Of a stretch of 12,757 nucleotides of DNA, positions 1-5,929 are shown piece after piece. The stretch covers positions 17,959-30,715 of the forward strand of contig PMCR01000393.1 in assembly GCA_003155465.1 (NCBI GenBank), read 5' to 3'. Position numbers and translations under genes: made by a program. Below the pieces are notes generated by a model that was not told the DNA's origin, did not search any database, and saw only the letters and a program-made list of their open reading frames with translations. Origin of the DNA: Myxococcales bacterium (GTDB lineage: Bacteria > Myxococcota > Polyangia > Fen-1088). Position 1 is the stretch's first letter. Each line of letters opens with the position of its first letter.

Positions 1-320
1 ATGTACTCCACGCTGTCGGCGATGAGGTCGCGGCTGGGCAGGGAGTAGAGCATGCCGGTGTGGCCCATCGCGATGCCGTCGTCGATGGCGATGGTGTTGA
101 ACTCGGCGCCCCAACCGCCCGCGGCGTCGATCACCTTCTTCACTCGCTGGCCAATGTCGTGCAAGTGGACATGCCCGGGCACGAATTGGGTGAAGCTGTT
201 GACGATGGCGATGATGGGCTTTTCGAAATCAGCCTCGCTCATGCCGTTGGCGCGCCAGAGGGCGCGCGCGCCTGCCATGTTGCGTCCGTGGGTGGTGGTG
301 CGACTGCGATATTCGGCCAT
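1..320 (-). CDS. ilvD: Dihydroxy-acid dehydratase IlvD, N-terminal part (cut by the left window edge)
   Basis: Reading the minus strand from the ATG at 320 gives 106 codons open to the window edge. The product begins [20 protein letters not shown] and continues with [13 protein letters not shown], then DDGIAMGH at residues 80-87 and [17 protein letters not shown] at the edge. These are hallmark N-terminal blocks of IlvD, the Fe-S dehydratase that turns dihydroxy-isovalerate and dihydroxy-methylvalerate into the 2-oxo acids for valine, leucine and isoleucine. Asp81 lies in the DDG motif where the E. coli enzyme binds Mg2+. The Fe-S cysteine motifs are further downstream, outside the window. 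The start matches the E. coli enzyme, which also begins with Met-Pro/Ala-x-Tyr-Arg-Ser. No normally spaced Shine-Dalgarno precedes it. The gene diverges from the DUF3795 gene. Confidence 0.97.
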   Translation of the reverse strand, partial: MAEYRSRTTTHGRNMAGARALWRANGMSEADFEKPIIAIVNSFTQFVPGHVHLHDIGQRVKKVIDAAGGWGAEFNTIAIDDGIAMGHTGMLYSLPSRDLIADSVEY

Positions 321-327
321 ACCCCTA

Positions 328-356
328 GCTATAGGATCTCCGGGCGTCGTCGTCCA
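328..356 (-). promoter_or_regulatory. Candidate sigma70-type promoter of ilvD, possibly leaderless
   Basis: On the minus strand a TGGACG hexamer (351-356) and a TATAGC hexamer (328-333) are separated by exactly 17 bases; each matches the -35/-10 consensus at 4 of 6 positions. Only 7 bases lie between TATAGC and the ilvD ATG, so transcription would start at or next to the start codon. This fits the lack of a well-placed Shine-Dalgarno. It is a pattern match only. Confidence 0.35.
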
Positions 357-426
357 CCCCTGCTGGCGCGGGTGCATCAGTCTTCCCCAAGCGCGCGGAA
401 GCGGCTATGTTCCCGGGTGGTGTCCC

Positions 427-774
427 ATGCGTGAGATCGTCGCTGACCAGAATCTGATTGCCGCTTGCGGCTTGTACTGCGGCGCTTGCAGCAAGTACCT
501 GCAGGAGCGTTGTCCGGGCTGCCGTGCCAACGATAGGGCCAAGTGGTGCTCGGTCAGAAGCTGCTGCCTGCAGCGCGGCTACCAGAGCTGCGCCGACTGC
601 ACCGAATTTTCCAACGTGAAGGACTGCAAGAAGTACAACAACTGGATAGCCCGGCTGTTCGGCCTGATCTTCCGTTCCAACCGCGCGGCTTGCATTTCGC
701 TCATCCGAGAACAGGGCTATCCGGTGTTTGCGGCCGACATGACGGCCAAGAAGAGAGCGAGCCTTCCACGCTAG
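427..774 (+). CDS. DUF3795-type cysteine-rich small protein
   Basis: This 115-residue protein starts at the ATG at 427. It has 12 cysteines, mostly in pairs: CGLYCGAC (14-21), CPGC (29-32), WCSVRSCC (40-47), CADC (55-58), then Cys67 and Cys89. The order CGxxCxxC, CxGC, Cxx(R)xC, CxxC is that of the DUF3795 family, small proteins of unknown function thought to bind metal through these cysteines. No signal peptide or membrane segment is seen, so it is probably cytoplasmic. The frame is open far upstream of 427, but that stretch is antisense to ilvD and does not look like protein. Only a weak GGGTGG precedes the ATG. The lipoprotein gene follows after 17 bases, suggesting one transcript. The family assignment comes from recalled motif order. 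Confidence 0.85.
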   Translation: MREIVADQNLIAACGLYCGACSKYLQERCPGCRANDRAKWCSVRSCCLQRGYQSCADCTEFSNVKDCKKYNNWIARLFGLIFRSNRAACISLIREQGYPVFAADMTAKKRASLPR

Positions 775-777
775 TCC

Positions 778-782
778 GGGAG
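778..782 (+). promoter_or_regulatory. Ribosome binding site fixing the lipoprotein start at GTG 792
   Basis: GGGAG at 778-782 lies 9 bases before GTG 792. It supports this start over the longer open frame that overlaps the upstream gene; the product from this start has a signal peptide and lipobox. Confidence 0.6.
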
Positions 783-791
783 CATCGGCTC

Positions 792-1367
792 GTGACGAAG
801 TCCTGCGCTGCTCTTTGTGCGGTGGCCTTTCTGCTTGGTTGCGGCCATGCCGGCCCAGGCGCCGCTGCACCGGGGCCGTCGCAGGAAGAGGTGCTGGAGC
901 GGGGAGGAGAACTGGCCGACGCCGACGCCGCGCGAGCCACGGTATCGGTCACGGCGGACAGAGTGGTGGTGTGGGGCATGACCGAAGTGCCGGACGGCTC
1001 GCGCATGCAGATGGCGCTGGCCGGGGTGGACGCCATTACGCGATCCGAATTGCTCAAGGCCATCGAGGTGCGCGTATCCGGCGTGGTTACCTCGGTGGAG
1101 AGCAGCAATCCCGCTCGGCGTTCCGTGGTGGTGGAGACCGTCGAAGCCGCAAGCGGTGCGCTCACCCAGACCGGGCCGCTGCTGCACGGCTGGGCTCGGG
1201 TGCGGCGTGGTGACATAGTCGTGCTTCGGTTGTGGGCGCGGCTCAATGTGCCACGGACGACCCTGGAGAGTGCCATTCGTGCCGCCGTGGCGCGGGCAGG
1301 GCAGGGGGATCCGGCGGCAATCATCGGCAGCCTGACCACGCCCCCGATGGAAGCTACGACCAAGTAG
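792..1367 (+). CDS. Predicted lipoprotein, possibly LPP20-like
   Basis: The product is 191 residues, starting at GTG 792. Residues 1-16 form a short hydrophobic signal ending in LLGC with Cys17, a good lipobox, so it should be lipidated and membrane-anchored. The mature part has a low-complexity Gly/Ala/Pro start, then an alpha/beta-looking region of about 130 residues (roughly 45-175) including VVWGMTEVPDG and a region rich in Ala, Ser and Glu. Its helix after a Gly-rich strand, with AGVDAITRSELLKAIEVRVS, recalls LPP20-type lipoproteins of the envelope. That resemblance is weak and is an inference. No catalytic motif is visible. It lies 17 bases behind the DUF3795 gene, so the two probably share a transcript. 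Function is unknown. Confidence 0.75.
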   Translation: MTKSCAALCAVAFLLGCGHAGPGAAAPGPSQEEVLERGGELADADAARATVSVTADRVVVWGMTEVPDGSRMQMALAGVDAITRSELLKAIEVRVSGVVTSVESSNPARRSVVVETVEAASGALTQTGPLLHGWARVRRGDIVVLRLWARLNVPRTTLESAIRAAVARAGQGDPAAIIGSLTTPPMEATTK

Positions 1368-1387
1368 CGGGGCGTGCGCAATCCCGT

Positions 1388-1509
1388 GGGGCGAACGCAG
1401 GGCGCCCCTACCCAAGACATGAGGCTGGTGGCACACGCACGGCCGGCCGTAGGGGCAACCTGCGGTCGCCCAGGCATAAGACCTGCGGGTGCCTACGCAC
1501 AAGACGTGA
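1388..1509 (+). repeat. Inverted copies of a GTAGGGGC palindromic repeat
   Basis: A 23-base unit beginning GTAGGGGC occurs at 1449-1471 on the plus strand and at 1389-1411 on the minus strand, matching at 20 of 23 positions. Each unit is itself an imperfect palindrome: GGGGCG and CGCCCC flank the minus copy, GGGC and GCCC the plus copy. The pair could fold into one long hairpin behind the lipoprotein gene. A degraded third piece with the shared CAAGAC tail is at 1492-1509. Another partial match, GTAGGGGCGACC, is at 3852-3863, over the stop codon of the RCC1 gene. It looks like a dispersed intergenic repeat of the REP type. There is no T-run, so an intrinsic terminator is unlikely. Confidence 0.65.
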
Positions 1510-1562
1510 CCTTTCACGGCGCCGGACACGGCTTCATGAATCCCGCATCTTTCTCGCATTAC

Positions 1563-1592
1563 TTGCTCTCCTGGCCAGATGTTCAGTAGACT
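1563..1592 (+). promoter_or_regulatory. Candidate promoter of the radical SAM gene
   Basis: TTGCTC (1563-1568) and TAGACT (1587-1592) are separated by 18 bases. TAGACT ends 6 bases before the GTG at 1599, so the transcript would begin at about the start codon. No Shine-Dalgarno is visible. The same TAGACT hexamer precedes trmL. This is a pattern match only. Confidence 0.3.
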
Positions 1593-1598
1593 GCGGTC

Positions 1599-2747
1599 GT
1601 GCTGCTTCTCCGGGTCGCCCCTTCCGTCGAGACCGCGCTCGACGTCCTCACGCAGGCTGCCCGCCACGATCTCTCCTGTGCCTGCGGCCCTTCGCAGCCA
1701 CGGCAGCGGGGCCGCGACGGGCTGTGGATCTACCCGGCGGTGCTTCCCTCTGGCCAGCGCGTGCCCATGCTGAAGGTGCTGCAGGCCTCGGGCTGTGAAC
1801 GCTCTTGCATCTATTGCGTGGAACGATGCGGGGGCCAGGGGCGATCCCTGGCACTGCGGCCTGAGCAACTGGCCAGCGCATTCATGGACCTGTACGGCCA
1901 GGGCCGCGTGTTCGGGCTGTTCCTCTCCTCGGCGATTCAGGGAACCGCCGCCGCGACCATGGACCGCATGCTGGGCACGGCCGAGCTTCTGCGACGGCGG
2001 CACAGATTTCGCGGCTACATCCACTTGAAGATGATTCCAGGGTGTCGGCCCGACCAGATCGACCGCGCCATGCAGCTGGCCACGCGGCTGTCGGTAAACA
2101 TGGAGGCGCCCACCGCCGCGCACTTGGCGCGCATCGCGCCCGGCAAGAATTTCGACAGCGAGATCCTGGGGCCCATGCGGCAGGTCAGCCGTGCCATCGC
2201 TGACGGACGCTTTGCGCGCGCCGGGCAGACCACGCAGCTGGTGGTGGGCGCAGCCGGGGAGGCCGATCGCGAAGTGGCGCACGCTGCAGCCTGGGCCTAC
2301 CGCGAGATGGGGCTGGCGCGGGTCTACTATTCGGCGATGCAACCCGTGCCCGGGACGCCGGTCGCGAATCGGCCGCCGGTTGCCTTTGGCCGCGAACACC
2401 GTCTGTACCAAGTAGATTTCTTGCTGCGGAGCTACGGCTTTTCCGTGGAAGAAATCGAGTTCGACCCGGGTGGGGCCCTGCCTCTCGATGTGGATCCCAA
2501 GACCGCCTGGGCGCGGCGCCACCCGGAGCGGTTTCCCGTCGAGATCAACACCGCGTCCCGGGGTGAGTTGCTGCGCGTCCCTGGCATCGGGCCACGCGCG
2601 GCGGAGCGGTTGGAACGGATGCGCCGCGAACAGCGTCTGCACGATGTCGCCGCCTTGCGCGCAGCCGGTGCGTCATGGAGAGTGGCATCGCCCTTCGTGC
2701 TTCTCGACGGCAAACCAGGCGAGCGACAGATGAGCCTGTGGGGATGA
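1599..2747 (+). CDS. Radical SAM protein of the putative DNA modification/repair family (rSAM_link_UDG type)
   Basis: This 382-residue product has an early DLSCACG segment. The 4Fe-4S cluster motif CxxxCxxC is Cys66, Cys70 and Cys73, with an extra Cys77. Family-like blocks follow in order: GLFLSSAI, GYIHLKMIPG, RLSVNMEAPT, GQTTQLVVGA (about 209-218), RVYYSAMQPVPGTP, REHRLYQVDFLLRSYGF, WARRHPERFPVEIN and RVPGIGP. The last lies in a C-terminal helix-hairpin-helix (about 313-357) that would contact DNA. This order is that of the family named putative DNA modification/repair radical SAM protein, which is often encoded beside a uracil-DNA-glycosylase-family partner. No such partner is next to it here. 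The reaction is not known. The first possible start is GTG 1599, since an in-frame TAG lies at 1587. At 382 residues it is slightly shorter than the roughly 400 I recall for the family. Confidence 0.93.
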   Translation: MLLLRVAPSVETALDVLTQAARHDLSCACGPSQPRQRGRDGLWIYPAVLPSGQRVPMLKVLQASGCERSCIYCVERCGGQGRSLALRPEQLASAFMDLYGQGRVFGLFLSSAIQGTAAATMDRMLGTAELLRRRHRFRGYIHLKMIPGCRPDQIDRAMQLATRLSVNMEAPTAAHLARIAPGKNFDSEILGPMRQVSRAIADGRFARAGQTTQLVVGAAGEADREVAHAAAWAYREMGLARVYYSAMQPVPGTPVANRPPVAFGREHRLYQVDFLLRSYGFSVEEIEFDPGGALPLDVDPKTAWARRHPERFPVEINTASRGELLRVPGIGPRAAERLERMRREQRLHDVAALRAAGASWRVASPFVLLDGKPGERQMSLWG

Positions 2748-2829
2748 TGGAGCGCGGCCTCGTCGGAATGTCGGAGTCCCGCGCTTGGGGCCAATCTGTG
2801 ACACAATCTGCGAGCCGAGCGATGCAACC

Positions 2830-2834
2830 GGAGG
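2830..2834 (+). promoter_or_regulatory. Ribosome binding site fixing the RCC1 lipoprotein start at ATG 2839
   Basis: GGAGG ends 4 bases before ATG 2839. An in-frame ATG at 2785 has no such site and would put 18 polar residues before the signal peptide, so 2839 is preferred. Confidence 0.65.
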
Positions 2835-2838
2835 TCCC

Positions 2839-3855
2839 ATGTTAAATCGTGTGAGTTGCGTTCACGTGAAGCTGGCCGTGCTATCCATGTTCGTTGTCTT
2901 CGCGGCTGTCGTCGGCTGCGGTAGCCGCGGGAGTGGTTCGGGTGATGGCAGCTCGACAGGCGCGGATGGCTCGGGTCCTGGTGCCGGAGCAGACTCAGCG
3001 ACCGCCACGGTCACGCCCGGCGTCTGGGCATCGGTCAGCGCGGGCGGATTCCACACTTGCGGGGTGCGAAGCGATGGCACCGTCGCCTGTTGGGGCTACG
3101 ACGCCGACGGCCAGGCCACACCGCCCGAGGGCACCTTCACCTCGGTCAGCGCGGGCCAGTCCCACACATGTGGGGTGAAGAGCGACGGCACCATCGTCTG
3201 CTGGGGCGAAGACTTCTTCGGCCAGGCCGAGCCGCCAGCGGACACCTTCGCTTCCGTCAGCGCCGGTGCGTTTCACACCTGTGGCGTTCGGAGCGACGCC
3301 GTCGTTGCTTGCTGGGGCAACAATGTCGGCGGCCCGGCCACCCCGCCGGCAGGCAGCTTCACCTCGGTCAGCGCAGGTGTGGGCTACACCTGCGGGGTAA
3401 GGGCCGACGGGACGGTCGCCTGCTGGGGCGACAACAACGGGGGGCAAGCCACGCCGCCCACGGGGACTTTCATTTCGGTTAGCGCGGGCGGGGGCCATAC
3501 CTGCGGGGTAAGGACCGACGGGACGGTCGCCTGCTGGGGCGACAACAGCGGGGGGCAGGCCGCACCGCCCGCGGGCACATTCCTTTCAGTCAGTGCAGGT
3601 GGGAAAAACACCTGTGGCGTGGAGACCGTCGGCAGCATTGCCTGTTGGGGCGACGACACCTATGGCCAGACCACACCTCCCGCCGACACTTTCAAGTCGG
3701 TCAGCACGGGTGGTTTTCACACCTGCGGGGTGAGAAGCGACGGCACCATCGTCTGCTGGGGCGAAAATGCCCACGGCCAAATCACGCCGCCTTCGGACAC
3801 CTCCAGCACGGACGATGCGGGTGCCGCACCGGACGACGCCAATGATGGCCCGTAG
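2839..3855 (+). CDS. Seven-bladed RCC1-repeat lipoprotein
   Basis: This is a 338-residue protein. Residues 1-26 form a signal peptide ending in the lipobox VVGC, with Cys27 as lipidation site. A Gly/Ser-rich linker follows to about residue 60. Then come seven repeats of exactly 37 residues with the core HTCGVRSDGTVACWG and a GQATPP turn; this is the RCC1/BLIP-II type, and seven copies suit a closed seven-bladed beta-propeller. Each repeat has two cysteines ten residues apart, which could form one disulfide per blade. Blade 3 lacks the DGT turn (SDAVV) and blade 6 is the most divergent (ETVGS). The C-terminus is a short acidic Asp/Ala tail. Such propellers usually bind a protein partner; the partner here is unknown. 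The stop lies 20 bases from the end of the convergent MFS gene. Confidence 0.93.
   Translation: MLNRVSCVHVKLAVLSMFVVFAAVVGCGSRGSGSGDGSSTGADGSGPGAGADSATATVTPGVWASVSAGGFHTCGVRSDGTVACWGYDADGQATPPEGTFTSVSAGQSHTCGVKSDGTIVCWGEDFFGQAEPPADTFASVSAGAFHTCGVRSDAVVACWGNNVGGPATPPAGSFTSVSAGVGYTCGVRADGTVACWGDNNGGQATPPTGTFISVSAGGGHTCGVRTDGTVACWGDNSGGQAAPPAGTFLSVSAGGKNTCGVETVGSIACWGDDTYGQTTPPADTFKSVSTGGFHTCGVRSDGTIVCWGENAHGQITPPSDTSSTDDAGAAPDDANDGP
3052..3792 (+). repeat. 111-bp tandem coding repeats (RCC1 blades)
   Basis: Repeat units begin at 3052, 3163, 3274, 3385, 3496, 3607 and 3718, exactly 111 bases apart; the last is incomplete. Most units have diverged at the DNA level, but 3388-3450 and 3499-3561 match at 60 of 63 positions. 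This points to a recent duplication or gene conversion between blades 4 and 5. Confidence 0.9.
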
Positions 3856-3875
3856 GGGCGACCGGCGGCCTGTTG

Positions 3876-5138
3876 CTACGATGGCAGGGGGCGCGTCGCT
3901 GCGAGGTCGGCCACCAGGTATCGTCGGCCGATGAGCAGCACCAGGCCAGCCAAGGGTAGAAGTAGGCCGGTGAGCAGCACGGGAATGCGCAACCCGACGG
4001 AGTCGGAGACGACGCCGATAAGAAAGGGCGACAGGGCGTCGCCAAGAAGGTGAATGGTCGTGGTGTGCAGGCCGACCCCTCGCGCACGCAGGTCAGTCGG
4101 CAGCACGTTCACCATGGCGGCGTTGAGCGGTCCCATGTTGACGAAGGACAGCAGTAGCGTGACGAACATGGCCGGCCAGAAGAGGGCGGGATCGGGCGAC
4201 AGCACAGCTGCCCCGGTGAAGGGAAGCGAGGCGATCAGCGCCCAGCCCGAGAAACTGAAATGGGCGCCGGGAAAACGGCGCGCCAGGCGGTCGCCCAATT
4301 GACCACCAACGATGGTGCCAAGGAATCCCGCCACCAGCAGCAGTGCGCCGAAGACGGTCCCCGCTGCGCCCACGCCCAGTCCGCGCTCGCGCACGAAGTA
4401 GGTGGGCATCCAGGTGCCCAGCCCGCCCATGGCAAAGGTGAAGATGGTCTGTCCCGCCATGTTGAAGAAGAAGCTGGGCCGCGCGCGAAGCGCTTCGAAC
4501 GTCTCGCGCAGCGAGGTCGCCGGCTTTGACTTCGCGTCGAAACGTCCGCGCGGCGGTTCACGCAGAAGAAGCAGGGCGAACGCGAGCGCCAGGCCGGGCC
4601 CGCCGGCGACGAAGAAGGCGGGCCGCCAGCCGAAACGCGCCCCAATCTGGCTGCCCAGCACATACCCGAGTGCGATCCCCACCGGCATGGCCGCGTAGAA
4701 GATCGCCAGCGCGCGGCCGCGGCGGGCGGGCGGGTAGTGGTCGGACAGCAGCGACGGGGTCACCACCGTGTAGCTGGCTTCGCCGATGCCGACCACGGCG
4801 CGCGCCAGGGCCAGCCATGCGAAGCTGGCGGCCAGGCCCGAGGCAAAGGTGGCAAGACTCCACACTGCCACGCCTGCGGCAGCAATATGCAGGCGCTTGG
4901 CGCGATCCCCCAGCCAACCAGACGCAGGGCAAGCCAGCGCGTACACTAGGATGAACATGGTCTGCAGCGATCCGGCCTGCGCGTCCGAGAGGTGAAGGCT
5001 GGTGATGATGAGGGGCAGAACCGGGGCCGTGATGAATCGGTCCAGGTAGTTGAACGCATTCACCCCGGTCAGCACGGCCAGGGTGCTGGCCGGACGCTGC
5101 GGGAGGCTGGTGCCGGATCCCGTGGTCACGACCTGCAT
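3876..5138 (-). CDS. Major facilitator superfamily transporter, Spinster-like
   Basis: The product is 420 residues from the ATG at 5138, with about twelve hydrophobic segments. TM1 carries NAFNYLDRF, the Spinster (Spns) signature. The TM2-3 loop has the MFS motif A form GWLGDRAKR. TM4 has RAVVGIGEASYTVVTPSL, followed by GRALAIFYAAMPVGIALGYVLGS and LREPPRGRF, all as in Spinster carriers. The second half repeats motif A as GGQLGDRLARR. Animal Spns proteins and a studied bacterial homologue move lysolipids or sphingosine phosphate, so a lysolipid-like substrate is possible, but that is inferred from family. An in-frame GTG at 5147 is an alternative start; neither has a clear Shine-Dalgarno. It diverges from the DUF6918-like gene with only 39 bases between the start codons. 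Confidence 0.93.
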   Translation of the reverse strand: MQVVTTGSGTSLPQRPASTLAVLTGVNAFNYLDRFITAPVLPLIITSLHLSDAQAGSLQTMFILVYALACPASGWLGDRAKRLHIAAAGVAVWSLATFASGLAASFAWLALARAVVGIGEASYTVVTPSLLSDHYPPARRGRALAIFYAAMPVGIALGYVLGSQIGARFGWRPAFFVAGGPGLALAFALLLLREPPRGRFDAKSKPATSLRETFEALRARPSFFFNMAGQTIFTFAMGGLGTWMPTYFVRERGLGVGAAGTVFGALLLVAGFLGTIVGGQLGDRLARRFPGAHFSFSGWALIASLPFTGAAVLSPDPALFWPAMFVTLLLSFVNMGPLNAAMVNVLPTDLRARGVGLHTTTIHLLGDALSPFLIGVVSDSVGLRIPVLLTGLLLPLAGLVLLIGRRYLVADLAATRPLPS

Positions 5139-5177
5139 GGGTACCACGAAAGGCGGTATCAGGGTAAAGTCCCACGC

Positions 5178-5645
5178 ATGAGTACTCTCAAGGAGATTCT
5201 AGGTACACCTGCAACGCGCAAGCAGGTGGTGGTTGACTGCGAACGGATCATCGAGGATGAGGTCGCCTCGAAAGGCCTGATGGGCATCCCCATCAAGGCC
5301 GCCTACGCGGTGGTCAAGACCGTCAAGCCGGGGTTCATCCCGGAAGTCATAGACGGTCTACTCGACGATTTCGCCGATCGTCTGGACCCGCTATACCAGG
5401 CCGCTGTGGCCAAGAATGAGCCGGTGCTTGCGTACATGAACGCGCGCGCCAGCGAGGTCGCCGAGGCGCTGTTGGGCATTACCGACCAACGCGCGCAGCG
5501 GGCGAAGAACCAGATCGTCAGGAGCGCCTACGAGAGGTTGCGGCCAATGGCCAAGAAGCACACCGAGGCGGCCGTCCCTCGCGTGAGCCGAATGGTGGCC
5601 AAGTACTCCAGTGCCGCCACGCCCGCGGCACCGACCGCCACATAG
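5178..5645 (+). CDS. Small conserved protein, DUF6918-like
   Basis: The product is 155 residues, apparently soluble and mostly helical, with no signal peptide or membrane segment. Recognisable stretches are VVVDCERIIEDEVASKGLMG near the N-terminus, AAYAVVKTVKPGFIPEVIDG in the middle, then LDPLYQAAV and YMNARASEVAEALLGITDQR. The end is basic, with AKKHTEAAVPRVSRMV, and closes on an Ala/Pro/Thr tail. This resembles small proteins I recall as DUF6918, known from actinobacteria and myxobacteria, whose function is unknown. The ATG at 5178 is chosen because the homologous region begins there; the longer open frame upstream is antisense to the MFS gene. A TAAAGT hexamer lies 7 bases before the ATG and no close Shine-Dalgarno is present. 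Confidence 0.75.
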   Translation: MSTLKEILGTPATRKQVVVDCERIIEDEVASKGLMGIPIKAAYAVVKTVKPGFIPEVIDGLLDDFADRLDPLYQAAVAKNEPVLAYMNARASEVAEALLGITDQRAQRAKNQIVRSAYERLRPMAKKHTEAAVPRVSRMVAKYSSAATPAAPTAT

Positions 5646-5659
5646 ATCGTGGCTGGGAG

Positions 5660-5816
5660 AACCGGAGCCGGCGAGGGCGCGCGCGAAGCGCGCGGGGGAG
5701 GCGGGGTGGGTTGTCCGTCCCGAAGTCCCCGTAGGGGGCGAGGGCGCGCGCGAAGCGCGCCGGGTGGGCAGGGTGTGCAGTTCGTCCCGAAGCCTCCGAA
5801 GGGGGAACCGGAGCCG
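5660..5816 (+). repeat. Two 67-bp tandem units with GC-rich hairpins
   Basis: Units at 5670-5736 and 5737-5803 share an identical first 24 bases (GGCGAGGG followed by a GCGCGC-GAA-GCGCGC hairpin) and a common CGTCCCGAAG block (5716-5725 and 5783-5792, again 67 apart). The central part has diverged. The pair is bounded by AACCGGAGCCG at 5660-5670 and 5806-5816. The region lies between the DUF6918-like gene and trmL. No open frame there looks like protein. Confidence 0.8.
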
Positions 5817-5876
5817 AACCCGGCACACGGAGCCGGCCTCGGCCACCGGCCCCCGGCCCTGGCCCCGGTTCCCCTT
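5799..5876 (+). repeat. Inverted repeat upstream of trmL
   Basis: The arms AAGGGGGAACCGGAGCC (5799-5815) and GGCCCCGGTTCCCCTT (5861-5876) can pair with one bulged G and one mismatch, enclosing a GGCC-rich 45-base loop that can fold further. The left arm carries the AACCGGAGCC edge of the tandem units, so the two structures share sequence. No T-run follows. Confidence 0.6.
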
Positions 5877-5914
5877 CACCGTCATTCCGGGCACCTTCCG
5901 CTCGCTGCACAGGC

Positions 5915-5920
5915 TAGACT
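5915..5920 (+). promoter_or_regulatory. Candidate -10 element of trmL
   Basis: TAGACT lies 9 bases before the GTG start of trmL, which has no Shine-Dalgarno. The same hexamer precedes the radical SAM gene. No good -35 is seen at the usual distance, so support is weak. Confidence 0.22.
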
Positions 5921-5929
5921 CTGGCATCC

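Noticed and set aside
52..426. The upstream extension of the DUF3795 frame and an overlapping frame from 60 to 434
   Set aside because: Both are antisense to ilvD, which has strong homology on the minus strand.
1388..1471. The inverted repeat as an intrinsic terminator
   Set aside because: The potential hairpin has a 37-base loop and no T-run; a repeat element explains it better.
771..2642. A very long open frame on the minus strand (over 600 codons)
   Set aside because: It is antisense to the lipoprotein and the radical SAM gene, which have clear family motifs. Its product is rich in His, Arg, Pro and Gly with no domain, as expected for a shadow in GC-rich DNA.
3052..3792. Regular 111-base repeats as a CRISPR array or satellite
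   Set aside because: The repeats are in frame, encode RCC1 blades, have no unique spacers, and no cas gene is present.
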